A DNA stretch of 64,000 bases from Metabacillus schmidteae (GTDB taxonomy: Bacteria > Bacillota > Bacilli > Bacillales > Bacillaceae). Position 1 is the stretch's first letter. Every line of letters begins with the position of its first letter. Shown here piece by piece: positions 50,067-58,913 of the stretch. Location: contig NZ_CAESCH010000001.1 of the NCBI RefSeq assembly GCF_903166545.1, forward strand, positions 1,492,001 through 1,556,000, read 5' to 3'. The translations under genes were made by a program, and so were the position numbers. Below the pieces are notes generated by a model. The model searched no databases, was not told the DNA's origin, and saw nothing but the letters and a program-made list of their open reading frames with translations.

Positions 50067-50137
50067 ATATACCACCTCTCCTTATAACAATAGTACTACA
50101 AAACCAGTTTATATTAAATATATTATATAATGTAATA

Positions 50138-50145
50138 TTTACGAA
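50138..50145. promoter_or_regulatory. Shared motif TTTACGAA upstream of the Liv-type operon (site 1)
   Basis: TTTACGAAGAAATTATTTA occurs here; related ACGAAAGAAATAAACA and ACGAAGAAATAAAAAA lie upstream of the hydratase gene at 57108 and of paaA. A second TTTACGAA is at 50233-50240. Confidence 0.45.
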
Positions 50146-50232
50146 GAAATTATTTATATAATGAATTAATGGTGAAAAAGTCTTTTTTATATGGGTTTTT
50201 CTTTATTTTACAAAAATTTATATAATATTTTA

Positions 50233-50240
50233 TTTACGAA
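50233..50240. promoter_or_regulatory. Shared motif TTTACGAA upstream of the Liv-type operon (site 2)
   Basis: TATTTACGAAAGTTTAAAA is the second copy, 95 bp downstream of site 1 and about 120 bp before the binding-protein start. Confidence 0.45.
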
Positions 50241-50360
50241 AGTTTAAAAAAGATATTGATTAATAGTGCTTTCGGATATATTCTAATAGTTAGAATACTT
50301 AAAAAGGAGGATAGGTATTTTTGTAAGCGGTTACTAAAGACTGTAAAGGGGTGGATGAAT

Positions 50361-51584
50361 GTGAAGAAAAGATTAGGTAAAATGTTCAGTTTCATCTTGG
50401 TTTTAACCTTACTAGCTGCTTGTGGAAACAGTGCCATTAATACAAGTACAAATGAAGAAGAAAATGAATCCTCTCAACAAGGTGATAGCAACGAAACGAT
50501 TAAGATTGGTTCAATTCTTCCGTTTTCTGGTGTTTACGCTTCTCTTGGGAAAGATTTATCAGATGGAATGAAGTTGTATTTTGACAGTATTGATTGGGAA
50601 GTAGAGGGAAAAAAGATTGAATTAATTGAGGAAGATACAGAGGCAGATCCCCAGGTTGCTTTACGAAAACTACGTAAACTTATGGATCAGGATGATATTG
50701 ATATTTTAAATGGATCAGTCAGTACGGCTGTTGCTTATGCAATTCGTGATGAAGTTGATTCCAAGAAATTGCCATATCTTACTTCACATGCAGGAGGAAA
50801 TGATTTAACTAGAGCAAAACGCAGTGATTATATTTGGAGATCATCCTTTTCATCATGGCAAATAGGTCACTCTATGGGTGAATGGGCGTTTGAAAATGTA
50901 GGAGATAAAATATACATTGCAGCTGCTGATTATGCATTTGGAAGGGAAGTTTCACAAGCATTTATTGAGGCTTATACAAATGCAGGCGGAGAAATTGTTG
51001 GTGAAGTGTATCCACCTCTTGGGAATAATGACTATTCTTCTTATTTAACCACAATTGGTGGAGTGGAAGCAGATGGTGTTTATGCATTTTTTGCCGGTAG
51101 TGATGCTGTACGATTCGTTCAACAGTATGAGCAGTTTGGATTAAAAGAAAAATACAAGCTTGTTGGTTCTGGATGGTTAGTGGCTGAAGATTTACGTGAA
51201 ACGATTGGGAACGCTGCAGAAGGTACTTACGCGTCAACATTCTGGGATTACAGTTTAGAAACTGAGGAAAATCAAGCGTTTGTTAAAGCGTACGAAGAAG
51301 CTTATAACAGAAGACCAACAATTGAATCGTTAGAAGGCTATGATGCTGCACGAATCATCGCTGAAGCACTTGCTACTACTAAAGGAGATGTTTCAGATTC
51401 AGATAAGTTTGTGGAGGCTATGGCCAATGTTTCGTTTACAAGTCCAAGAGGTACCATTTCCTTTGATAAAGAAACACATCATGTCATTCAAGACATGTAC
51501 ATTTCTGAAACGATCATTTCTGAAGGGAAAACAGAGAACAAAATCATTGATACGATTGAAAAAGTTCAGGATCCTGGCAAGTAA
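50361..51584 (+). CDS. Liv-type ABC transporter substrate-binding lipoprotein
   Basis: The 407-residue lipoprotein (lipobox LAAC, Cys21) is a type-I periplasmic-binding fold protein: KIGSILPFSGVYASLGKDLS, LIEEDTEADPQVALRKLRKL, GSVSTAVAYAIRDEV, AAADYAFGREVSQAFIEAYT, YDAARIIAEALATTKGD. GTG at 50361 is chosen since the GGGGTGG site would touch the ATG at 50355. Homologues bind branched amino acids, amides or aromatic acids; the position beside phenylacetate genes points to an aromatic carboxylate. Confidence 0.87.
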   Translation: MKKRLGKMFSFILVLTLLAACGNSAINTSTNEEENESSQQGDSNETIKIGSILPFSGVYASLGKDLSDGMKLYFDSIDWEVEGKKIELIEEDTEADPQVALRKLRKLMDQDDIDILNGSVSTAVAYAIRDEVDSKKLPYLTSHAGGNDLTRAKRSDYIWRSSFSSWQIGHSMGEWAFENVGDKIYIAAADYAFGREVSQAFIEAYTNAGGEIVGEVYPPLGNNDYSSYLTTIGGVEADGVYAFFAGSDAVRFVQQYEQFGLKEKYKLVGSGWLVAEDLRETIGNAAEGTYASTFWDYSLETEENQAFVKAYEEAYNRRPTIESLEGYDAARIIAEALATTKGDVSDSDKFVEAMANVSFTSPRGTISFDKETHHVIQDMYISETIISEGKTENKIIDTIEKVQDPGK

Positions 51585-51608
51585 TGATGATAAGAAAGGA
51601 GTTTTGAG

Positions 51609-52475
51609 ATGGATTTAATCGGAGCGCAATTAGTAAATGGTGTGTCATATGGTCTGCTTCTATTTGTCATCACATGTGGATTATCACTTGTCTTTGGGAT
51701 TTTGGGAGTTTTAAATTTAGCACATGGTTCAATGTATATGTTCGGTGCCTACATCGCTTATTCACTAACCGCAACATATACCCAAAGCTTTTGGATAGCA
51801 TTACTAATTGCCCCGATATGTGTAGCGTTGTTAGCGTTAGTGGTGGAGCTTGTCTTGCTCCGCCCTACCTACAAATTAGGCCATTTATCTCAAGTATTGC
51901 TTACATTCGGCCTAGCTTATGTTTTTCATGACATCGCATCACATATTTGGGGATCTAATGTTCTTACAATTAAAGTTCCTTCTGTTTTTTCAGGCTCCAT
52001 CTCTATATTTGGTCAAGTTTTCCCAGTATATCGAATTGTGGTTATTGTGATTGGGATTATTATTGCGGCATTATTATGGTTTATCCAAGCAAAAACAAGA
52101 TGGGGGGCCATTATTCGAGCGGGTTTGAATGATAAAGAAATGGTTAGTGCCCTTGGAGTAAATATTACACTTGTATTTACTATTGTCTTTGTCATTGGTG
52201 GACTTCTAGCTGGTTTTGGTGGTGTTATTGCAGGTCCAATCCTCGGAATTTATCCTAGTATGGAATTCCAAACATTAATACTTGCCCTTGTTGTGCTTGT
52301 TATTGGGGGACTTGGTTCAATAGCAGGAACATTAGTGGCCGGCCTGCTTGTAGGAGTATTTGAAACATTTAGTCGATTTGTGTTCCCTGATCTCAGCATG
52401 TTCCTTATATTCGGATTAATGGTGGTCATTCTTGTTGTTAAGCCAAACGGATTATTTGGAAAGAAGGTCGCTTAA
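51609..52475 (+). CDS. Liv-type ABC transporter permease (LivH family)
   Basis: The 288-residue permease has the LivH start (LVNGVSYGLLLFVITCGLSL, VFGILGVLNLAHGSMYMFGA) and the EAA-like loop IRAGLNDKEMVSALGVNITL. About eight membrane helices are predicted. AAAGGAG precedes the ATG. It ends directly before the LivM-type gene (ATG 1 nt after the stop). Confidence 0.9.
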   Translation: MDLIGAQLVNGVSYGLLLFVITCGLSLVFGILGVLNLAHGSMYMFGAYIAYSLTATYTQSFWIALLIAPICVALLALVVELVLLRPTYKLGHLSQVLLTFGLAYVFHDIASHIWGSNVLTIKVPSVFSGSISIFGQVFPVYRIVVIVIGIIIAALLWFIQAKTRWGAIIRAGLNDKEMVSALGVNITLVFTIVFVIGGLLAGFGGVIAGPILGIYPSMEFQTLILALVVLVIGGLGSIAGTLVAGLLVGVFETFSRFVFPDLSMFLIFGLMVVILVVKPNGLFGKKVA

Positions 52476-52476
52476 C

Positions 52477-53451
52477 ATGAAAAAAACATTTGCAAAATAC
52501 CTAATTATTATTATTTTTTTATGCCTGACCCCTTTTTTCTTGTCGCTCTTTCATTTGAATTTGCTATCTGAGATACTAATTTTTGCGATTTTTGCGTTGA
52601 GTTTAAATGTATTGGTTGGCTATACAGGACTTGTTTCATTAGGTCATGCAGCTTTTTTTGGAGTTGGTGCTTATACTGCCGGGCTAGTTGCAAAGAATCT
52701 TACTAGTAATTTAATCATGACAGTAGGCTTAGCTGTTCTGATATCTGTTCTTGTAGCTGCAGTTATTGGGATGTTTTGTTTAAAAGTAAGCGGGTTTTAC
52801 TTCTTAATGTTAACATTAGCTTTCTCTCAAATGATTTATTCCTATATCTATCAATCTACAAACCTGACCGGAGGGTCTAACGGATTATCAGGTATTCCAA
52901 AAGCTGTGCTAGGTGCATTCCAATTTTCCAATCCAGTCTATATCTTCTATCTCATTTTGCTAATCTTTTTACTCACGTATTTTGCATTAAGGCTTGTCAT
53001 GAGGTCACCTTTTGGCCAAGTGCTAATTGGGATTCGTGAAAACGAAACAAGAATAAAGTCAATGGGGTATAACACATCCCTTTATAAATACGCAGCGTTT
53101 TTAATTGCCGGAAGCTTCGGAGGAATCGCAGGATCTTTGTACACATATTTTAACGGGTTTGTTGCACCTAGTGATGTATATTGGACGATGTCCGGTGCTG
53201 CGCTTATTATGGTTTTGATTGGAGGAGCAGGAACGATGACCGGCCCTGTGTTGGGTGCAGCCTTGTTCGTTACCCTTGAAACCTTAATTAGTTCGTACAC
53301 AAATTCATGGATGCTCATTGTTGGTTCCGTGTTTATTATTTTCGTCATCTTTTTCCCGAAAGGAATCGTTGGTATTGGAGAACGTATGCTCATTTCTATC
53401 AAAACCAGGAAAAAACAAGCTTATGAACAAAAAAAATCTCATGCTACTTAA
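52477..53451 (+). CDS. Liv-type ABC transporter permease (LivM family)
   Basis: The 324-residue permease has NVLVGYTGLVSLGHAAFFGV, YLMLTLAFSQ-like and GIRENETRIKSMGYNTSLYK segments and GGAGTMTGPVLGAALFV, all typical of LivM. About nine membrane helices are predicted. ATG at 52477 is used; an in-frame ATG further upstream lies inside the livH-type gene. Confidence 0.9.
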   Translation: MKKTFAKYLIIIIFLCLTPFFLSLFHLNLLSEILIFAIFALSLNVLVGYTGLVSLGHAAFFGVGAYTAGLVAKNLTSNLIMTVGLAVLISVLVAAVIGMFCLKVSGFYFLMLTLAFSQMIYSYIYQSTNLTGGSNGLSGIPKAVLGAFQFSNPVYIFYLILLIFLLTYFALRLVMRSPFGQVLIGIRENETRIKSMGYNTSLYKYAAFLIAGSFGGIAGSLYTYFNGFVAPSDVYWTMSGAALIMVLIGGAGTMTGPVLGAALFVTLETLISSYTNSWMLIVGSVFIIFVIFFPKGIVGIGERMLISIKTRKKQAYEQKKSHAT

Positions 53452-53477
53452 TGTCAATAAAATAAGAGGTGAGTTGC

Positions 53478-54248
53478 TTGGTTGAAGACAAAATCTTAAC
53501 GATTAGTGGGATAGGTAAAAGTTTTGGTGGCTTACACATTTTAAAAAATATCTCTTTGGAAGTAGAAAAAGGGGAAAGAATAGGGATCATCGGACCGAAT
53601 GGTGCTGGTAAAACGACGTTTTTTAATTTGTTAACAGGAGATTTGGAGCCAAGTTTCGGAGAAATCTATTACGGAAAAGCAAATATTTCAAAACAACCAA
53701 ATTATAAACGTGCTCGAAATGGGATTGTTCGAACGTTCCAAAAAAATAATCTTTTAAATGAGTTGTCTGTAATTGACAATTTGCTTCTTGTATTGCAGAG
53801 GAAGAATGGAATTGGTCATGTATGGTTCAAGCAGAGAGGAGCAAAACAATATCGTGACCTTTATACAAAGGCCGATGAACTGCTTGAAAAATGGGGCTTA
53901 TTTCATCAACGAAATGCGATTGTAAAAAATCTATCATATGGTGAGCAAAGACAAATTGAAATACTGCTTGGTGTTGCCACAGAACCTACCATTCTATTAC
54001 TCGATGAACCAACAGCCGGAATGTCTCAGTCAGAAACAAATCACATTGTCGATCTACTTTATAAACTCCCAAAAGATTTAACCGTCATGATTATTGAACA
54101 TGATCTTGAAATCGTGTTTGGTTTGGCTGATCGTATGATCGTATTATTTGAAGGTGAGATTTTAATAGATGGCCCACCTGAGGTCGTAAAAAAAGATGAG
54201 AAAGTGAACAAAATCTATATCGGAAGCGGAGATGAAGTCAAATGTTAG
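53478..54248 (+). CDS. Liv-type ABC transporter ATPase (LivG family)
   Basis: The 256-residue ATPase shows Walker A GPNGAGKTTFFN, the LivG-specific GIVRTFQKNNLLNELSV, signature LSYGEQRQIEILLGVA, Walker B ILLLDEPTAGMSQ and switch IIEHDLEIV. TTG at 53478 lies 7 nt after AAGAGGTG; an upstream GTG overlaps that site. It overlaps the LivF-type gene by 7 nt. Confidence 0.9.
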   Translation: MVEDKILTISGIGKSFGGLHILKNISLEVEKGERIGIIGPNGAGKTTFFNLLTGDLEPSFGEIYYGKANISKQPNYKRARNGIVRTFQKNNLLNELSVIDNLLLVLQRKNGIGHVWFKQRGAKQYRDLYTKADELLEKWGLFHQRNAIVKNLSYGEQRQIEILLGVATEPTILLLDEPTAGMSQSETNHIVDLLYKLPKDLTVMIIEHDLEIVFGLADRMIVLFEGEILIDGPPEVVKKDEKVNKIYIGSGDEVKC

Positions 54249-54934
54249 ATGTTCAAAATCTCCACACTTACTATGGAGAAAGCCATATTCTTCACGATGT
54301 TTCTTTAAAAGTGAAAAAAGGTTCAGTTTCTGTTCTTCTTGGCCGTAACGGGATGGGAAAAACAACAACACTTCACTCCATAATGGGGATTGTACCACCC
54401 AAAAGCGGGAAGGTATTAATAAAAAATACAGAAATAAACGGAAAGCCAAGCTATCAAGTTTCGAAACATGGAATTGGAATTGTGCCTCAGGGAAGGAGGA
54501 TTTTTAGTGATTTAACAGTAAAAGAAAATTTATTAACGACCTATCGACCAATCAATAATGGATGGGATTTGAATAAAATTTATGAGATGTTTCCAAGACT
54601 AAAAGAAAGAGAAACATCAATGGGAGGAACACTTAGCGGAGGAGAGCAGCAAATGCTTTCAATTGGAAGAGCTCTTATGACAAATCCGGAGCTTCTCTTA
54701 CTAGATGAGCCATCAGAAGGCCTTTCACCTTTAATGGTTAGGGAAGTGATTAGAATCATTAGGGAGTTAAAAGATAATGGCATGTCGATGCTGCTTGTTG
54801 AGCAGAATTTAGCCATGGCAATGGATTTAGCCGATTATGTATACATTTTAAATAAGGGATCTATTGTGTTTGAGGGAACACCAAAGGAATTTGATTCAGG
54901 GGTTAAAAATAAATATTTATCGTTAAGTTCGTAA
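54242..54934 (+). CDS. Liv-type ABC transporter ATPase (LivF family)
   Basis: The 230-residue ATPase has Walker A GRNGMGKTTTLH, GIGIVPQGRRIFSDLTVKEN (LivF hallmark), signature LSGGEQQMLSIGRALM, Walker B LLLLDEPSEGLSP and LLVEQNLAMA. It is the last gene of the operon and is followed by a terminator, then a tandem repeat array. Confidence 0.9.
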   Translation: MLDVQNLHTYYGESHILHDVSLKVKKGSVSVLLGRNGMGKTTTLHSIMGIVPPKSGKVLIKNTEINGKPSYQVSKHGIGIVPQGRRIFSDLTVKENLLTTYRPINNGWDLNKIYEMFPRLKERETSMGGTLSGGEQQMLSIGRALMTNPELLLLDEPSEGLSPLMVREVIRIIRELKDNGMSMLLVEQNLAMAMDLADYVYILNKGSIVFEGTPKEFDSGVKNKYLSLSS

Positions 54935-54938
54935 GTTG

Positions 54939-54969
54939 AAAATGGCCAGATATTGCTGGCCATTTTTTT
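54939..54969 (+). terminator. Rho-independent terminator of the Liv-type operon
   Basis: AAAATGGCCAG (54939-54949) pairs with CTGGCCATTTT (54956-54966), followed by TTTC. Confidence 0.85.
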
Positions 54970-54989
54970 CGTCCTCTTGGTGTTCATTG

Positions 54990-55375
54990 AGCTCATGAAG
55001 GACAAAACAGAGATAGAAAGGGTAGAGGGATGTCCTTCATCGGTCACATGAAGGACAAAACAAATTCAGAAGGAAGAGGAATGTCTTTCATGGGGCTAAT
55101 GAAGGACAAAACAAAGTCAGAAGGAAGAGGAATGTCTTTCATGGGGCTTATGAAGGACAAAACAAAGTCAAAAATAAAGAGAAATATTCTTCAGAAGGCT
55201 TATGAAAGACAAAGCAGAGACAAAAAGGAAGAGAAATGTCTTTTCATTGAATGAAGGACAAAAAGAAGTCAGAAAAGGAGAGGAATGTTCTTCATTGGGC
55301 TCATGAAAGACACAACAAAGTTAAAAAGGTAGAGGAATGTCCTTCATAGGACTGATGAAGGACATTTCGAAAACA
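54990..55375 (+). repeat. Second tandem array, about 8 diverged units with 52-bp period
   Basis: Units begin ATGAAGGACAAAAC (or ATGAAAGAC) at 54995, 55048, 55099, 55150, 55202, 55251, 55303 and 55355, spaced 49-53 bp. Each also contains GAGGAATGTCTTTCATGGGG or a variant. The order and period match the array at 13581-14145. Units are more degenerate here. An open frame through it encodes a 17-residue repeat but has no ribosome site and is an artefact. The rest of 54935-55485 holds only terminators. Confidence 0.9.
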
Positions 55376-55442
55376 AAAAAAGATAGAAGCGTCCATCATT
55401 ATAAATCATTATTAATTCTCTAATTGACATTAGGAGTAATTA

Positions 55443-55474
55443 AAAAGCAGGGAGATCATTTCACCCCTGCTTTT
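55443..55474 (-). terminator. Terminator of the ferredoxin gene
   Basis: AAAAGCAGGG (55443-55452) pairs with CCCTGCTTTT (55465-55474). On the minus strand it is followed by TAATTAC. Confidence 0.75.
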
Positions 55475-55485
55475 CTAAATTAAGT

Positions 55486-55743
<258 letters not shown>

Positions 55744-55755
55744 TTAAATGATAGA

Positions 55756-56748
55756 TTACGCAAATATACTCGTACTATGAAGCGGTTGTACTTTAGCTTT
55801 TGGGTCAATATAGGCCTTTGCATTATTAACTGCAGTTGGAGCTTCACCAAATCCCGTAGCGATTAGCTTGACTTTTCCATCGTACGTACAGATGTCTCCG
55901 GCTGCATAAACCCCCGGAATATTGGTTTCCATTTTCGAGTTTACAACAACAGAGTTTTTTTCAATTGTTAGCCCCCAGTTTTTCATTGGACCAAGTGATG
56001 ATAGAAACCCGTAGTTAATAATGACATCATCTACATCCACTATTTCTTCCGTTCCATCTTTTGAGTGTTCCAGTTTAACAGAATGTATTGTCTCTCCATC
56101 TCCATTAAGGCCAACAGGAATGAACGGGGTTTTTATCACAACATTACTTTTCATTAGATTAGTAACGCTTGATTCATGAGCACGAAACTTATCACGTCGG
56201 TGAACAAGAGTTACTTGAGCGGCAATAGGTTCCAGCATTAAGGACCAATCAACAGCAGAGTCACCCCCACCACAAATGAGAACCTTTTTGTTTCTGAACT
56301 TTTCAAGATTGTCGATAAAATAGTGAAGATTGCTTGATTCATAGATTTCAGCATTTTCTAATTCAAGTTTGCGAGGTTGAAAGGCACCGTTACCGGCTGT
56401 GAGAATAACCGTTTTTGTTAGATGTGCTTCTTTATTTGTAGTGAGTCGAATGACACCATCGTCAATAATCTCTAAGTTCTCAACCATTTGGTCAAGACAG
56501 ATGGCAGGGTTGAATTGTTGAGCTTGTTCTTTGAGGCGGTCAATTAATTCCTGTGCACGGACTCTTGGGAATCCGGCTATATCGTAAATATATTTTTCAG
56601 GATAAAGGGCAGATAATTGCCCTCCTAGTTGAGGTAAGCTTTCAATAACCTTAACAGAAGAGTTTCTCATTCCAGCATAAAATGCAGCAAATAGCCCTGT
56701 TGGCCCTCCTCCAATAATGGTAATTTCCTGAACAGATGGGTGTGACAT
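55756..56748 (-). CDS. Ferredoxin-NADP+ reductase, thioredoxin-reductase-like type (YumC family)
   Basis: The 330-residue flavoprotein has the FAD loop [40 protein letters not shown], the NADP loop [17 protein letters not shown] followed by [11 protein letters not shown], and the C-terminal [20 protein letters not shown]. The CxxC of thioredoxin reductase is absent, as expected for FNR of the YumC type. It reduces ferredoxin with NADPH. A GGAGG site precedes the ATG. Confidence 0.9.
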   Translation of the reverse strand: MSHPSVQEITIIGGGPTGLFAAFYAGMRNSSVKVIESLPQLGGQLSALYPEKYIYDIAGFPRVRAQELIDRLKEQAQQFNPAICLDQMVENLEIIDDGVIRLTTNKEAHLTKTVILTAGNGAFQPRKLELENAEIYESSNLHYFIDNLEKFRNKKVLICGGGDSAVDWSLMLEPIAAQVTLVHRRDKFRAHESSVTNLMKSNVVIKTPFIPVGLNGDGETIHSVKLEHSKDGTEEIVDVDDVIINYGFLSSLGPMKNWGLTIEKNSVVVNSKMETNIPGVYAAGDICTYDGKVKLIATGFGEAPTAVNNAKAYIDPKAKVQPLHSTSIFA

Positions 56749-56941
56749 AGAATACCTCCTATTTACATTACGTTTATTTTACCTTCGTTAATTATAAGTA
56801 ATATAAAATATTCTCAATCATCTGTCAAGATGTGAAATCTATAAAGAAATTATTTCTTATATATTTAAAGGCATGTTGTTCTTAATAAAAATGAGAAGAC
56901 TGAGACTGTATAAACTAAATTAAAATTATGTTTTTTTAACG

Positions 56942-56949
56942 TTCGTAAA
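56942..56949. promoter_or_regulatory. Shared motif (TTCGTAAA, reverse of TTTACGAA) upstream of the hydratase gene
   Basis: AACGTTCGTAAAA lies here; the paaA upstream region has the similar GTACGTTCGTAAATAAA. A second, direct copy GTTACGAAAGAAATAAACA is at 57066. The rest of 56749-57107 holds no gene. Confidence 0.45.
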
Positions 56950-57065
56950 ATAATTAGTATTTCAGAGTATAATAGAGAAAAAGATAGAATAAATGGTAAA
57001 TCCCCAAGAAAACAGCCTTTAATTAACTTTGAAAGTTGGAAAACTATTCTGTATATTATGAATTA

Positions 57066-57073
57066 GTTACGAA
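57066..57073. promoter_or_regulatory. Shared motif GTTACGAA just upstream of the hydratase gene
   Basis: GTTACGAAAGAAATAAACAC lies 35-42 bp before the ATG at 57108, an operator-like position. Confidence 0.45.
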
Positions 57074-57107
57074 AGAAATAAACACATAACACTTGGGAGG
57101 TTTTATC

Positions 57108-57905
57108 ATGTCAATCACACTATCTAAAACGAAAACGCTTACAGTTAAAAAGGCTAATGGAATTGCAGAAGTACACATTCATGTGAACAAAACAAATGCT
57201 TATGATCTTGACTATTACAGAGAATTAAATGCTGCAATCGACGATATCCGCTTTGATAGTGATATTAAAGTTGCTGTGTTAATGAGTGATATGCCGAAGT
57301 TTTTCTCAGCCGGAGCGAATATTAACTTTTTAAAAGCTGCAGAGCCTCGCTTTAAAACACAATTTTGCTTATTCTGTAATGAAACACTTGATAAAATCGC
57401 CCGCTCTCCACAAATTTGGATTGCCTGCTTAGAAGGACATACAGTTGGCGGCGGACTAGAAATGGCACTTGCTTGTGACTTACGCTTTATGGGAGATGAA
57501 GCAGGAAAAATCGGCTTACCGGAAATTACACTAGGTGTATTAGCCGGCACAGGCGGAACACAACGTCTTGCACGTCAAGTTGGCCATTCGAAAGCGTTGG
57601 ATCTTAATTTAACAGGTGAAACGTTAACACCACAGGAAGCTCTGGATATTCAGCTGGTTGACCGTGTTTTCCCTCAAGCTGAAACAAGAGCAAAAACATT
57701 AGAATACGCAGAGAAAATTGCAAGCAGTGCAACATATGCAGCATCAAATATTAAACTATCCATTATGAATGGAAAAGAAATGCCATTAAATGTAGCTGTT
57801 CGTTATGAGGGCGAGCTGCAAAATCTATTATTCCGTTCACAAGATGCTCAAGAAGGGCTGAGCGCATTTATTGAAAAACGCGGTGCTAATTGGTCTGGAC
57901 AGTAA
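57108..57905 (+). CDS. Enoyl-CoA hydratase/isomerase family protein (hydratase 1)
   Basis: The 265-residue crotonase-fold enzyme has the first oxyanion segment FFSAGANINFLKAAE, the second CLEGHTVGGGLEMALACDLR, and GLPEITLGVLAGTGGTQRLA. The two catalytic glutamates of true hydratases appear altered (TVGGGLEMA retained; ITLGVLAGT in place of NLGIIPGAGG), so it may be an isomerase or ring-opening hydrolase. GGGAGG precedes the ATG at 57108. It is followed by a terminator and the CoA-transferase genes. Confidence 0.83.
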   Translation: MSITLSKTKTLTVKKANGIAEVHIHVNKTNAYDLDYYRELNAAIDDIRFDSDIKVAVLMSDMPKFFSAGANINFLKAAEPRFKTQFCLFCNETLDKIARSPQIWIACLEGHTVGGGLEMALACDLRFMGDEAGKIGLPEITLGVLAGTGGTQRLARQVGHSKALDLNLTGETLTPQEALDIQLVDRVFPQAETRAKTLEYAEKIASSATYAASNIKLSIMNGKEMPLNVAVRYEGELQNLLFRSQDAQEGLSAFIEKRGANWSGQ

Positions 57906-57921
57906 ACAAATGATACGAGTG

Positions 57922-57952
57922 GGCGATATCGGAAAACCGATATCGCCGTTTT
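57922..57952 (+). terminator. Terminator after hydratase 1
   Basis: GGCGATATCGG (57922-57932) and CCGATATCGCC (57937-57947) form a perfect stem with an AAAA loop, followed by GTTTTC. Confidence 0.8.
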
Positions 57953-57983
57953 CATAAGAATAAAAGAATGGAAGTGAGTATTT

Positions 57984-58898
57984 ATGAGGAATAAGCTGCA
58001 AACCTTGAAAGAATCAATTGAAGAGCATATTCAGCATGGTGATTCCGTTGTATTAGGCGCTTGCTTGGAGCCAATGATTCCCTTTGCCGCTGCACATGAA
58101 ATCATTCGCCAGGAAAAAAGTGAGCTAACCGTCATCGCTCCTATTTCAGATATTTTGTTTGATATGTTAATTGGTGACGGAAGAGTGAAAAAAATAATTG
58201 CCGCATGGGCAGGAAATGTAAGTGCGGGTCTTGGTCATAATTATCGTCGTTCTATTGAAAAAAGTATTCCTTTACGAATAGAAATTGAGGATCATAGCAA
58301 TTTTTCTATAGGATTGGCACTACTGGCCGGTGCAATGGGGGTACCGTATGTACCAGCGAAAACTCTTTTAGGAACAGGGCTTTTAGAAAGTAATCAACAC
58401 TTTAAGGTGGAAGAGTATAACGGGGAAAAACTGGTCCATGTTCCTGCCTTAAACCCGGATGTTGCGATTATTGGCGTACAACGGGCAGACAAAAATGGAA
58501 ACGCTCATCTTTGGGGGAATTTTGGGATAGCTCAGGATGCGGCACTTGCAAGTAAAAAGGTTATTTTATTAGCTGAGGAAATTGTGGATACGAGTGTCAT
58601 AGAAAGTGATCCTAATCGAGTATTTGTGCCCGGCTTTAAAGTGACATCTGTCGTACATTGTCCGGCATTTTGCCATCCTTCTCCAATGCAAGGTCATTAT
58701 GGTAGAGATCACGAATTTTTCCAAGAGTATCATACTCTTACAAAATCTAGAGAAGGATTTATTGATTGGATCAATAAGTGGGTAAAAGACGTTCAATCAC
58801 ATGAAAACTATTTAGAGATAGTTGGTCAATTAAGAATGGAAGCATTAAAAGTGAAGAGTCAGCATTTAGCCGCACCGGTTAATTATGCCTCTGAATAA
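57984..58898 (+). CDS. CoA-transferase subunit A (glutaconate CoA-transferase/IpdA-like)
   Basis: The 304-residue family-I CoA-transferase subunit has KESIEEHIQHGDSVVLGACL, VKKIIAAWAGNVSAGLGHNY, GAMGVPYVPAKTLLGTGLLE and VHVPALNPDVAIIGVQRADK, NGNAHLWGNFG. Family members transfer or hydrolyse CoA on dicarboxylic or ring-derived acyl-CoAs. GAATGGAAGTG precedes the ATG. It is followed within 16 nt by subunit B. With hydratase, thioesterase and PaaX nearby, a step in aromatic or alicyclic acyl-CoA breakdown is likely. Confidence 0.85.
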   Translation: MRNKLQTLKESIEEHIQHGDSVVLGACLEPMIPFAAAHEIIRQEKSELTVIAPISDILFDMLIGDGRVKKIIAAWAGNVSAGLGHNYRRSIEKSIPLRIEIEDHSNFSIGLALLAGAMGVPYVPAKTLLGTGLLESNQHFKVEEYNGEKLVHVPALNPDVAIIGVQRADKNGNAHLWGNFGIAQDAALASKKVILLAEEIVDTSVIESDPNRVFVPGFKVTSVVHCPAFCHPSPMQGHYGRDHEFFQEYHTLTKSREGFIDWINKWVKDVQSHENYLEIVGQLRMEALKVKSQHLAAPVNYASE

Positions 58899-58913
58899 AA
58901 GGGAGTGAAGAAG

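Noticed and set aside
55030..55254. 74-codon open frame encoding a 17-residue repeat
   Set aside because: It is a by-product of the 52-bp tandem repeat, has no ribosome site, and lies wholly inside the array.
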